Origin: Hymenopellis radicata
Lineage: Eukaryota; Basidiomycota; Agaricomycetes; Agaricales; Physalacriaceae
Direction: 5' to 3'
Length of the DNA stretch: 64,000 bases
Assembly: GCA_015501595.1 (NCBI GenBank)
Contig: JADNRX010000058.1
Coordinates: 124,001-188,000, forward strand
Shown: piece by piece, positions 1 through 10,755 of the stretch
Layout: each line of letters opens with the position of its first letter
How positions within the stretch are numbered: position 1 is the first letter of the stretch
The notes under the pieces: model-generated
Seen by the model: only the letters and a program-made list of their open reading frames with translations
The model's database searches: none
Told to the model about the DNA's origin: nothing
Program-made: the position numbers and the translations under genes

Positions 1-1158
1 GGATTCTGTGCGTGCTTCTATCTCCAACGCCGTGCTCATACCAAGGAAGTGCGCTGACAGAGATGAATATCATGTTCAGCCTCCTAATGAAGCACTTACA
101 CTCCAATTCTGGCTCAGCAGTCCAATAGAAATCGGGTATATCCAGATAATTTTCGCGGTTGAGGTTCAAGCTCTGTCGGAACTTCATAAGCTCGCCAAGT
201 TTCTTAATGAGCGCCTTTCTTCCAAGACCAGGTTTTCCGGTCTGGACTAGGATGTGAGGAAAAGTAGCCATGGAGGAGAGGTAATCGTCCAAGCCAACTT
301 CCAATGCGGAGAGCGCCGTTGACCGAGCAAGTGCCTGGGAGAATGCATATCGACTCAAGACCGTTTCCGCTGGGTAGACAAGATCAACGCCACTCAGAGA
401 CTGAGTGTGCTCTCCCTGCGCGTCGGGTTTCCCTAGGATAATTAAATCTCCCTGGAGGCGTGTTTTCCTGATCAAAGTTGGACAAGTCCGAGGATATAAG
501 AGTAGACTCACTCGTTGGGATCCATAACGAACTCCAGTTCCTCCTCCTCCGGTTCGCGCATTGGCGCAAGCTCAATGCCTTGCATCGGCTTTATGACCTC
601 GGTAGCAAACTGGTGGGCGGCTTTCTCGCCAAGACCCCAGCAGACAAAGCTGCCGTTAGCGAACACGAATACTTCTCCATTCTGCCACCGCGGGAACCAC
701 CACGAGTCGACAAGTTTGCGCGCGCCTGTGGGGATGCGATACCGGCTCAGTGCATAACGCTCGGCCGTCGTGAGAGTGAAAATCGTCTGGATGTTGCTCC
801 GCGTCGAACTGGGGTTGGCACGGATGGGCAGCGAGTCGGAGGCTGATCGTCGAAGCGGTGTCGTTGCCTTGGGCTTGAGCTTGCCTTTCTCCACTGTCTC
901 CGAGGCCGCTGAGCTTGACGCGAAACGCCTCCACTGGCTCGGTGATCGAAATTGAGTAGATATAGCGCGTCTGAAGCAGGATAGCTGTGGAAATGAGTTT
1001 GGGTGGGAAACAGAATGGACTGAGACTTGCCATAGTGACTGGACGGAATGAAAGGCAGGCGCGTTGTTGATGAAAAACCTGAAGTCGCGTCGGCATATAC
1101 CTGCCGAATTTTCCGGATGCCGACTTGCCGGACTAAGATGTGTGCATCTATACAACAT
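1..1158 (-). CDS. Mitochondrial DUF155 (RMND1/Mrx10-like) protein, C-terminus cut by window edge
   Basis: Partial gene read right to left. Exon 1 runs from the ATG at 1158 to 512, followed by introns 468-511 and 54-99; exon 3 leaves the window. The N-terminus is basic, Ser/Arg-rich and poor in acids (RRFASSSAAS), like a mitochondrial presequence. The DUF155 core follows: an IQTIFTLT-AERYALSRY segment, the GSFVCWGLGE strand, then GDLIILG after intron 1, a helical stretch ending LNLNRENYLD, and the family signature IPDFYWTAEPELE. This order matches the RMD1/RMND1 family. Members with a presequence sit in the mitochondrial inner membrane and support mitochondrial translation. The missing part would hold the C-terminal helix and membrane anchor. 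The true start could be an ATG further in if an N-terminal intron exists. Family assignment is firm; the role is inferred from homologs. Confidence 0.85.
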
Positions 1159-1284
1159 CTATATTCACGAAATAATATTGTATATGCGTTTCTTAAGCAT
1201 CGTATAATCGTGGTCATCGAAGAAAGTAATACATATTTTATGGACCGTTAAAATCAACCACCAAACCCACCCCCCCCTCCACTC

Positions 1285-3885
1285 CTAGACCTCTTTCTCC
1301 TCAACTTCGACATGCTTCTCGTCCCCAGTGCTCGCACGGCTGCTGGAGGCCTCTTCCCTGTCGCCGAATGCACGGGTTTCGTCATGATAGGTTAAACCAA
1401 CTCCTACGCCAGGCGGTGGCGTTATAATGCAGATAAGCCAGAACGCAGCGAAGGAGACGGCAAGACCTGTAGACATCAATGATAAGAGGTACATATGCCA
1501 AGCACGTATTGAAATTACGAACCAACAAAGAATGCAATATTGAATATCCTAATCCAAGAGTTGTACGCCGTGGCGTCGCGAACCGACATGATAAACCCGG
1601 GCATGGTGGGGAAGACGCCGATTACCCAAGCAAGAAGGGCACGCCAGTGGAATCCGTGCCAGTACCTAGCAGAGTTGGTCGTATTAACCAAACAAGCCAA
1701 CTTCGACTCACCAATAGAGCGACGTCGAATCCCCAACGTAACAGTCCTCAAGCTTGATGACACATCGACGGACCACTAGGTAGTCCGCTAGCATAACACC
1801 AGTAAACGGAGCAACTGGACCATTATCAGTACAAGTTCAGGTCGTAACTGTACTAGAGACGCGTACGGAAGATTCCGAACCCCGAAAGAACTGTTAAGAA
1901 CGTCGACGCATTGGAAAGGTACTGCCAAGGATTTGAGAGCATTCCGAGAGCAGCGAGAACGTAAGCTCCTCGTCGAATATTAAGATATTTCCTGTATTCA
2001 AATCAGCAGTGCCAACGGAAATAGTAGTCAAGGCTCGTACGGGCTCAGTCCACTATGAAGCGCTTCGTCAGAATAGAAAAGACGGGGAAAGGGGAACTAG
2101 ACTTGCGCGAGATCCATGCCTGCGCTGACAGAATTCAGAACGATGCTGATTCCCAACTGAGCACAGACACATCCGAGTCCAGCAAAAAAGACTCCCGCCC
2201 GTGCTAGTTGTGAGACGTGAGTGCACGATAAACGTACACAGACCTGGTCGTACCTCTGGGAGATCCGCCACTAAAGACATTCAATAACACATAAAGCGTA
2301 AACAAAAGCTCTGACTCACTAAAAGTCTTGAATTCTAGCTAGCAAGGAGAATGGCTGCCAGATAACCTCGCCAAGAATCTGATCGCCACAAGAAGTGACA
2401 ACGATGCCAACGACGGCTGTAACGATTATTGTCACGGGTCTAGAGGACGTCTTATCAGTCTGTTCCCGCGCGGCGAAGAACGAAAGCGTACGCAGCCACC
2501 ATTTGCGATAACGTTGGTGCGTCTTCCGAAACAGAATCAGCGGAAGGACTAAAGATATTTTCCGGACACTTACATGGCCGATTTGCGTATCTTGTCCAGT
2601 CACTCTGCCCGAGCGTTCCTCCTCCCCTGTAAGATAGCGATTTGCCTATTAGTGATTTCATCAGCAAGTAGAAGTCACGGACCAGGCTCCCAAGACCGAT
2701 GTGATTGCAAACATCATAGACCATCCAATGCTCCCATGAGCGGGATTTCCCGGCTCTTTGAACAACGTTCCGGATCCATGGGCATTGGATACACCCCATG
2801 CAAGCAGGCCAATAAGGCTATGAGGGATGAAAACCGATAGAGCCCCAAAACAGGTGAAGAACGTACGTTCCTCCAAATAGGATCGAAGAGACGATGAAGG
2901 GTTTCTGGAGGCGCTCTGGAGGTATTCGCATGATCGCGATAAAAAAGATATAGTAAATGCTGCGTTTTCCTTTAGATGAAGACTGTCAGAAGGTTGACCG
3001 ATGCGTACATCATGCCAATCAAATCTTTCGTGTAGAGAACGCCACCAGCCAAAGTCTGGTCCCTGTTGAATATCGTCGTGAGTAGCGCAATCAAAGTCTT
3101 GCACGAGATGCTTTACATATGCCCCAAGCCTGCATGATTAGTAAGTATGTTAGTTGGCGCTGAGAAACGGTACCATACCTGTTATAATTGCCCCGAGAGT
3201 TACAGTCACAGCTTCAAACGGAGTAAGAGCGCGTCAAGAACATCAAACCCCACGTACCCTGCCCACCCCAGTACGCTTGGAGACCATCCCAGCTAAAAAG
3301 GAGATGAGGACACGAAAACACTGAGTGGTATCACCATTGCTGACAAGATTGTACTAAGAATATCGAGTTAATGACCACGAATTAGATGTTCATGAAACTC
3401 ACGTAAAAGTACGTATGAGAACGGGGAAATACGCTCCTCTCATTCCCCAGGTGAACCTGGAGGACACGGTGAACCCAATGTGATGCCTGAAGAAGATCTA
3501 TTGATGAACACGAAACCATCAAAGCCAAACGACCCCACCTCTCGCCCATCCAGCCGCAAGCAACGGAGAGCAGACCAGTGCAGAATCCTCCTATGACGAG
3601 GGCCCCGATAGCTTGTTGAGGCGTAAGACCATACGCGAGCAACGTCGATCCCGTGGTGTACGCGCTGATACACATGCCGGAGATGCACCAGTAGATGAAG
3701 TAAGACCAAATAGCGTATGTCCTACGCTCGACAGGCATGGGAATGAGATCCCTGTTGGTCCAGTGCTTCCAGTGCCGCGTCAACAGCGATCAAGTTCAAA
3801 CTTGTCGAAGAGCCCTTACATCGTTCTTGTAAGTCGCGTCGGCATCGATGGGGACCTCGATGCGGCGCAAAAAGCGCTGGGTCAT
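1285..3885 (-). CDS. NCS1-family nucleobase/allantoin/thiamine-type permease
   Basis: Multi-exon membrane transporter read leftwards from an ATG at 3885 (stop 1285-1287). Splicing at least ten short introns restores one continuous NCS1 protein. The order of motifs is HWTNRDLIPMPVERRT, then GLTPQQAIGA, GWMGERHHIGFTVSSRF, WGMRGAYFPVLIR, WDGLQAYWGGQ, DLIGMIIYYIFF, AHGSGTLF, GWSMMFAITSVLGAW, GTLGQSDWTRYA, VLNSVSAGMDLA, then LADYLVVRR and the late WRALLAWVIGVFPTMPGF segment. These mark the Fur4/Dal4/Thi7 branch of nucleobase:cation symporters (12 TM, plasma membrane). The substrate cannot be read from sequence and could be uracil, uridine, allantoin, thiamine or nicotinamide riboside. The C-tail is acidic and Ser-rich, a usual site for ubiquitin-driven endocytosis. 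A small upstream exon is possible, because a good acceptor lies just before the chosen ATG. It shares a 413-bp divergent promoter with the oxygenase gene. Confidence 0.88.
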
Positions 3886-4298
3886 TGTCTCGTCGTGCAG
3901 GAGTAGTTGTCGTTCCGGCTAAGCAAAGGACAAGGACTCCCTGGTCGGGCGGAGTCTTTTGAATGAGTTGCCCTCGGCCTGCTAGCAAATTCGTAATGGA
4001 GATAAGCCAAGAAAGAGGGTGCACATAATACGGCGTAGGTCCGCCTTTGTCGCATGAATCTAGCTGCCGTAAGAGAAGTAGGATGCTGAGTTGTCCTCGA
4101 GTTCGTGTCAAAAAGTAGTGCGATGTGACGTCACGGGTTGTTTTTCCGCCTTCCGACTCACCATCTGATAGTTTGCTTATCTCCAAGTCTCTTGAGTTCT
4201 CACAGCACAGTGATGATATCTAGAACTGCGCGTGCTATAAATCAGACGTGACTCAAGTACACTTGACCACCTACTACGATCACTTAAAGAATTCCAAT
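3886..4298. promoter_or_regulatory. Divergent promoter between permease and oxygenase, with CRE-like palindrome and TATA box
   Basis: 413 bp between the permease ATG (leftward) and the oxygenase ATG (rightward). A perfect 10-bp palindrome GTGACGTCAC lies at 4125-4134, the core of an ATF/CREB-type bZIP site. A TATAAAT box at 4236-4242 sits about 60 bp before the oxygenase ATG at 4299. Its distance argues against the in-frame ATG at 4248, which would lie upstream of the expected transcription start. Function is inferred only from the motifs and position. Confidence 0.45.
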
Positions 4299-5630
4299 AT
4301 GCCTGGTGTTCTGCTCTCATCTTTGCCTACAATCGACTTCTCCAAGTTTGGGGACGGGACCTCTGCTGTGGGTGTCTCTAGTTTCACAACTTGCCTCCTT
4401 CTAATAATGACATTATCTTCCAGGAGGACATCGAAATCGGCCAACAGTTCTATGCGGCCTGTCGCGATGTCGGCTTTGCCTATCTCATCAACACAGGCAT
4501 ACCCCAAGACAAGGTGGACGACATGTTCAAATGGGTAATGATTTCCCGTAATCTTCCAGTATTGAATTTCTCCATTGAGTCTGAGCCGCCAGTCCGCCAA
4601 ATTGTTCGCACTTCCTCATGAGATCAAAATGAAGGCTCCTCACCCGCCCGAGGGACACAAACACCGTGGCTACAGCGGCGTATGTCAAATACAACTTCTC
4701 AGAACCCGTGCCTTACAGTCGTTAGATTGGTGTCGAGCAAGTTTCCCAAATGGTTTTCGACCCCAAGGAACTTAGTGCCATCCGACATGGCAAGGCGCCT
4801 GATTTCAAGGAATCTTTTGACATGGGCATCGAACTCGAGGACGGTTCCGAACGTCTTAGCAATATCTGGATTCCAGAGGAGGACATTCCCGGTTTCCGGC
4901 AGTACGCCAAGGAGTACTTACTTTGCCGTCTGCCGCCAGTTCCAAGTTGCGAAGCTGCTCCCGGCTCTGGCCATCGGAATGGGACTAGACAAGGACTTCT
5001 TCTTGCCGTACCACGCGACTGGGGACAACCAGCTCAGGCTGCTCCATTACCCCGAGGCGCCCGTGGACGTCTTTGAAAGTGGCGAGAAAGGCCGCATTGG
5101 TGCTCATACGGTACTACAATTCCATCTACTGCAACCGTGATTTACGTTTCACAAGGACTTTGGAACCGGAACTCTGCTGTTCCAAGACGACTGTGGCGGT
5201 CTCGAAGTCGAATCGCCTCACACGCCTGGCATGTTTATACCGGCGCCACCAATCAGAGGAGCAGCCGTTTTCAATATTGGTGATTTCCTCATGCGCTGGT
5301 CTAATGGTTGGTCCTACCTCCTTCGGCCTCTTCCCTGATACCGACTCAGTATGTTTAGATACACTCAAATCGACACTGCATCGCGTCCGAGCGCCTCCTA
5401 CGAAGGAAGGCCAGGCCGTCACACGGGAGCGGTTCTCTATACCCTACGTACGTTAGCATTCGTCTCGCCGCTATGCCAAGAGGGTCACAGGCTTCTAGTT
5501 CATGACCGCCGACCGTGATAAGACAATTGACTGCCTCCCAGGCTGCTTTGGTCCTGACCGACCGAAGAAGTACGAGCCCATCAATTCTGGACAATACACG
5601 AAGATGCGCCTGAACGCCACATATGTATGA
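4299..5630 (+). CDS. 2-oxoglutarate/Fe(II)-dependent dioxygenase, isopenicillin-N-synthase-like family
   Basis: Seven or so exons. The N-terminal half (IDFSKF, QFYAACRDVGFAYLINTGIP, LFALPHEIKMKAPHPPEG, HRGYSG) is the DIOX_N type. The C-terminal half is 2OG-FeII_Oxy: the iron triad begins at HTDFGTGTLLFQD (His and Asp) and is completed by the His of STLHRVRAP, and the RFSIPYF segment supplies the Arg-x-Ser pair that holds 2-oxoglutarate. Such enzymes hydroxylate or desaturate small molecules in the cytosol; the substrate here is unknown. Introns near 4375-4431, 4533-4590 and 4681-4725 and three later ones restore the frame. One break remains at about 4910-4922, where the frame shifts by one base between YAKEY and YFAVCRQFQ with no usable intron. 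The start at 4299 is chosen for its TATA distance and for MPGVLLSSLPTIDF. Confident on family; uncertain whether the allele is functional. Confidence 0.82.
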
Positions 5631-6506
5631 TCGAGTAGAAGGAACCCAAAGTTAGAATAATCATCTGTACTACTTCCTGGATCTATTGCCTGAGCTTATC
5701 AATCTGAAGTGCAATGCTGCGTTTTCCTGAGCATAACAATATCTCGAGACGATGATGATCATTGGAATGAAGAGATATTTCTCTACTTCCAACATAGCAG
5801 TCGGTCGGCAGGAAGCCGTTAAGAGGTGCCCGCATCGACACGCTTAAAGAAGAACCGTTCCATGCATGAACGCTGCCCTCTTTTGAACTAGAATTTATCG
5901 TTCTTGGAAAGGGAACGGCTTGATGTAGACCTGTAGATTCATCCACGTCTATCGGACCAATATGTCAAAGAAGACAATGTGCAGTCATCATTCATTCTGT
6001 GATCTGCTGAAAAATGAGCTCGCGCTTGGGCCTCCTCTCCTGCCCAAGCTCGTCCCAGAAAGAAAGTCTGTGATAGTATACGGCGCGACCGATGATGTTA
6101 TTCGAATCAAGACAATAGACGCGAATGATGGAGGAGGATGGTCGTTATCACGTAGGGATATGACCGGTCTTGTGTTTCTACTTTTTGGATGACTTTTTGC
6201 TTTCTACAAAGAGGACTCTCCGCTTCACTATAAACTGTTGAGCAGCGTACATGACAGAGCTGTCAACGTACCTTTGGGATCATACTTGACAGCAGCGAGT
6301 GTTGCGCCAGCTCGTAGTCGCTTTGTTGTGTAGAAAAAGCCAGTCTGGGCCGTGGATATCATGCGTATTATAATGGACCTGAATCATATTAGACGAAGGC
6401 TTATACAGAGGCTGGAAACGGACTTTGCTTTGCCCTTTGGCGCCATGGTTGAGAGCAAGATTATGTGGCAAACAGGCGTCAATAACTCTCAGTCTGGTCC
6501 ACCACC
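5631..6506. other. Intergenic, no gene recognised
   Basis: 876 bp between the oxygenase stop and the IND1 ATG. Short open frames on both strands show no family motif, no splice-joined protein and no repeat that I can recognise. It presumably holds the oxygenase 3' UTR and the IND1 promoter. Confidence 0.4.
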
Positions 6507-7555
6507 ATGCGACGTCTATTCAGTCGTACTGCAGCTGTCTTGCATGAAAATCCCTTGGTGAGGCCGCCGACTTGAACTGGGGCGTAATTGCAGCTAAGTG
6601 GAAAGGGCCTTCCCAGACGACCTGCGCCGCCTCAGATGCCGCGACGTTCTCTTCCTCAAAAACGCGGCATTCCCAATGTGAAAAAGGTGCTTGCTGTTGC
6701 GAGCGGTAAAGGCGGAGTGGGCAAGAGCACCGTTGCTGGTACGTCCTACCTACCTGCTGTCAATTATTTGTCTAATTGAGTGTAGTAAATCTCGCGTTTT
6801 CTTTGGCAAAGCTGCGTCTTCGCGTTGGTATACTGGACTTGGACATTTTCGGGCCCTCTGTCCCGACTCTGATGGGTCTGGCGGATAGCTCAGAGCCGCG
6901 TCTCACGCCGAGTAAGTTGTGCTTGTGGCTGGAATATATTTATTGACTGGATGCATACATACAGATGGAGCGTTGATCCCTTTAACTAATCACGGCCTCC
7001 CAACGATGTCCATGGGATACCTCGTCCCAATAAACCGGACACTGCGATCGTGTGGCGGGGCTCATGGTGCAAAAGGCCGTGCAGCAGCTCCTGTTTGACG
7101 TGGACTGGGGTGCGCTCGATGTGCTCGTCCTGGACATGCCTCCTGGAACAGGCGATGTTCCGCTCACGCTCGGCCAGCTCGTGAACGTCGATGGCTCCGT
7201 CATCGTGTCGACACCTCAAGATGTCGCGCTCAAGGATGTGAATAAGGGCGTGGCGATGTTTCGCAAGGTCGATGTGCCGATAACGGGCATCGTGCTTAAC
7301 CAGTCGCATTTTATTTGTGGGAATTGCGATGCGGCTCATTATCTGTTTGGGTCTCCGGAGGGTTTCCGGTCGGCGGCAGAGAGGCTCGGTGTGGATGTGC
7401 TGGCGGAGCTGCCGTTAGTGCCAGGTGTTAGTGTCGGTGGAGATTGCGGGATACCGTACGCGTTGAAGGCGGATGAGGATAGACAAGGGAAGGTCTGGAA
7501 TGAAGCTATGATGGGTGTTGCTACCAAGGTTCAGCATAGTTTGGGTTTTGTGTAG
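6507..7555 (+). CDS. IND1: Mitochondrial Fe-S P-loop NTPase of the IND1/NUBPL (Mrp/Nbp35) family
   Basis: The start at 6507 has a strong context (accaccATG) and begins [12 protein letters not shown], a good mitochondrial presequence. Introns are 6558-6593 (only 36 nt), 6739-6785 and 6912-6964. The deviant Walker [10 protein letters not shown] lies at about residues 55-63, followed by [42 protein letters not shown] and a CGNC (CxxC) cluster-binding motif in [15 protein letters not shown]. The family delivers [4Fe-4S] clusters to respiratory complex I in the mitochondrial matrix. Two 1-nt deletions are needed to keep the family sequence ([15 protein letters not shown]) in frame: at about 7030-7034 and in the GGGG run at about 7052-7057. 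A gene finder might instead call a false 50-nt intron here that deletes the conserved VWRGLMVQK. The gene is otherwise full length. Confidence 0.87.
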
Positions 7556-7695
7556 TGTAGTTCTCGTAAAACTTCAAGTTCAAGTCGAATTGAACTGTGA
7601 CTTTTGAGGCAATTTCATTAATTGATCGGCGCTAGAAGGTTGATCTCGTTCCATTGGCATTCGCTTGTAAAAACATTCTTTCTCTCCTTTTCTCC

Positions 7696-9328
7696 ATGGC
7701 CAAGTTGCGGCGGGATACTCACGAATCCCAGTTTCCGGCGCCGCCAGCACGCCCCCTGCGCATCGTGGCCTCGGGCACACTTTTCGTCACCCACACGCTC
7801 ACTTTACCATGCTATCCAGCTCCGTCTACCGTTGTCCGCGCCCACTCGGTCGAAAAGAGCCGTGGTGGCTCAGCAGCGACACTAGTCTCTCTCCTAGCTC
7901 AATTTCCGGGAACAGAGGCGGCGTTGGTCGCGCCCCTCGGCGGCAACGACGAAGGGAACATGATCATCAAAGAGCTTGAGCGGGAGGGCGTCAGCACGCG
8001 TTATTGCAAAATATGGAAAGGACTCGGCGTTCCCAGCGCCTGGATAATGCAGCCCGGTCTGTCGCGCCTTTTCGTCTCGACACTCTGGATTTTGACTGTT
8101 TTTGCAGTGGACAATGATTCGCGGACGGTGGTGAACCATAATCCGCTGCCAGATATCACCCATGAGGACTTTGTGTCCATCCTTGGTCCGCTGCTCGCCC
8201 CGGAGAATTATATGATGTTTCCTGCACCGTCGCCGACCGACTCCCCGACGATCCCTGCAGCGCCTGGGACACCGATATCTCCGCAGCTGCCGCCACGTTC
8301 GCCTAGGCCTGGGACGCCCGCCGCGTACATGTCCAATCCCAACAGCCCCGCTCCGTTCGACTGGCTCCACTTTGAAGGCCGCTCTGTCAAAACCACGTTG
8401 AGCAATATCACAGGACTCGAAGGCCTGGCTCGTGAGCGCAAGTGGAGAAGCCATTGTGTTTTCAGTGTCGACGTGGGCAGACGTGGAAGACAAGGTGTAG
8501 AAGCTGTAAGTCTATTAACTCGTGTGGTAGAAAGCTAATTTAACGCCCTGTATAGCTTATTCCTCACTGTGACGTCCTGTTCGTGAATAAACACTATGCG
8601 CAGGCGAATTCGCCACACTACGCCACTACACCGCGCGCGTTCCTTCTATCTCTGACATCCATCGCACCGCCACATGCCCTCCTGGTAGCCCATTGGGGCT
8701 CAGAGGGTGCGGCAGTCCTCTCCCTCCCACCAAAGAGTACTTTCAGAGCTCCGGATGGGTAGAAGATCGCGCCGTCTCATCATCATCACATAAAGCCACC
8801 GCGCGTGTCCCCCGTGGTCGTGAAATTGATGCCAACGTAGACAGCCTCGTTACCGAGTCCACCGACGTGCGCTCCGTACGCAGCGGAAGCGACTTTTGGG
8901 CTGACGGACGAAGTCGCACGCCCTCGTCGAGTGCGTATACGACGGCCAGCGGGAGCCGCGCACACTCTGAGGTGCCTTCGGGCAATTCGCGAGCGACGTA
9001 TCACGACGACGACGATGACCATGATTCGACGGGAACGGAGGTTCCTGACACGGACGACAATGTTGTGGACGAGGTGGGCGCGCAGGATGCGTTCGTCGCG
9101 GGCATGATATATTCGCTCAGCAGGCGGATTATGCCCGGCGCGCCGTATACGCCTTCTGCGGGCGGAGAGGACGTGCGCTCGGGTGCGAACCCTGATAATG
9201 ACCGAGGACGGTGGAGGCTGGATGAGTGCTTGAGGTTTGCGACTGAGCTCGCGGGCCGCAAGGCGCGCCGACGAAACTGGGACGGGTTGGCGGGTGAAAT
9301 GTCGCGTGCGGGGTGGTTCGACAATTGA
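7696..9328 (+). CDS. pfkB/ribokinase-family carbohydrate kinase (ketohexokinase-like)
   Basis: Start at 7696 (MAKLRRD). The frame opens in-frame further up at 7654, but the later ATG fits a cytosolic kinase. Introns are 8057-8107 and about 8505-8555. pfkB features: a central GGSAATLVSLLAQF glycine motif, PLGGNDEGNMIIKELEREGVST, LHFEGR, a VNKHYA strand, WGSEGAA, and near the C-terminus GAQDAFVAGMIY, the GAGD-type anion-hole/catalytic motif with the Asp kept and the third position changed from Gly to Gln. A Pro/Ser/Thr-rich insertion (PSPTDSPTIPAAPGTP..) and a second Ser/acid-rich insertion before the catalytic motif make it longer than usual. One frame shift at about 8721-8729 (CCC run) separates the two halves. 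The substrate is unknown; a fructose-type or other sugar is likely. Confidence 0.8.
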
Positions 9329-10755
9329 TTAGGGAACACTTGGATGGGTATTATACATAGTAAGCGCTGTAATTGTTGTATTCGTCACGCTCTTTGCTTT
9401 GTTCTACATACGTTCTTTTACTTGCACACATATAGAATTGTCTAAACTGCAAATCATCACTTGAGGCTTGCCTTTCTTTCAGGCATGGATGGTACAAGCG
9501 ATGGCAAGGCTGGCGTGGCGACGACGACGAAAGATTCGCAGAGCGTCTTGCGTCGTTGGACATTCTCTTGCTACAAGAACTGGTTCTCTCGGCTCACTCT
9601 CCTACATCTCCGCGAAGTGCTTTCACCGCCCCATGTCGACGCTTACAACCTCGTTTATGAGGCATTATTGTCAGATGGAACGCATCAGGTCATCCGGATT
9701 CCAGGCGACGACACAGCGTTGGACCATACTGTATACAACTATGATCTCGTCAGTTATATACATATAACTGTGATTGGATTGAACCAACGACTGGCATTGG
9801 CAGCGACACATCCCGCCGCTCTCTACTAACTGGAGTTGGCTTCCGCCCTTCCATTTTGTGATGTCGGGATCAAACGGAAGTGTTTTCCTTTCATTTCTCC
9901 CATGCCGCCTTGCCTCTACCATGGACGACGACGCTGGGTGTTGTTCAGGCAAGTGCTGAGGGCATCTGACGTTACAAGAGACGGCTTGTTGCGCATTTTT
10001 GGTGATTCATACACGGACTACTCATGTCCCTCTTCCTCTTTGCAGCAGCCCTTCGCATCGTTCGAGAATCATTCCTAGTCCTCCACCGACGTTCCAAGGA
10101 GGCTGTGGGGAACCTCATCACCAAGCTCTCCCATACCCGTTTACTCATTGTTGGTTAGCAGTGCCCTATGGCAATCTGAACCTACAGCATCGACCTCGTT
10201 TATTCCAGCACCAGTCGTGCAGCAGCCAGAACTAGGTATTCATTGATTGGCTTGAAGTAAACAAGTCTCTTTCGGAGGGCCAAAGCTGTCAGGAAGAAGA
10301 TCAAGCACGAGGCCATTGTCACTAGTGTAGAAATACAAGTACCATTTCTATACCAGAACTTATATCTATCTCCAAGTGATATGCTACATGTCGTTGAGGC
10401 TCGCAAGAGCTAATGATGTAAGAGTCCGTGCAATGGGATGATCCCGACTATGTATATGAGCATTGAGAGCGGGATCCCAATTCCAGCTACCTGAAATCGG
10501 TTGGCAATGGATATCTGGATGGTAACTGAAATCCGTACCGATTTCCATCAACTAACTGTGATCATTTTTCTATTTGCTCGCTCTGCATCTTGACATTGTA
10601 GCCCAACGGTACGGGATTTTGTCTTATGCCAATGAAATTGGTCGAGGCGTGTCTAGCGCCTATGCTTGATTGCAGCATCTTGGGGTAGGGATTACAGTAC
10701 GCAATAGAATACATCGTAACTTGTCGTAAAACTATGGTAAGATACAGATGATTGT
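9329..10755. other. Intergenic stretch with unassigned open frames
   Basis: About 1.4 kb between the pfkB kinase stop and the SVF1 stop. A GC-richer patch at 9480-9665 has overlapping open frames, one reading KRWQGWRGDDDERFAERLASLDILLLQELVL-like helical sequence after a good acceptor at about 9482, but no start exon, family match or continuation could be shown. The rest (9830-10750) is AT-richer with nothing recognisable. It may hold a small unrecognised gene or a relic. Confidence 0.35.

Noticed and set aside
478..846. Plus-strand open frame opposite the DUF155 gene
   Set aside because: Shadow of the minus-strand exon, whose protein carries the family motifs.
4248..4298. Upstream ATG at 4248 as the oxygenase start
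   Set aside because: It lies 6 bp after the TATA box, upstream of the expected transcription start, and adds residues not typical of the family.
7015..7070. Possible ~50-nt intron in IND1 that would bridge the frame break
   Set aside because: It would delete the conserved VWRGLMVQK segment; two 1-nt deletions explain the break better.
8715..8746. Possible 32-nt intron bridging the pfkB frame break
   Set aside because: Too short for this genome and it removes sequence (SLPTKEYFQ) that reads naturally as coding after a 1-nt correction.
9461..9829. Open frame of 122 codons after the pfkB kinase gene
   Set aside because: No motif and no convincing start exon, and an overlapping frame looks equally coding-like; kept only as an unassigned stretch.
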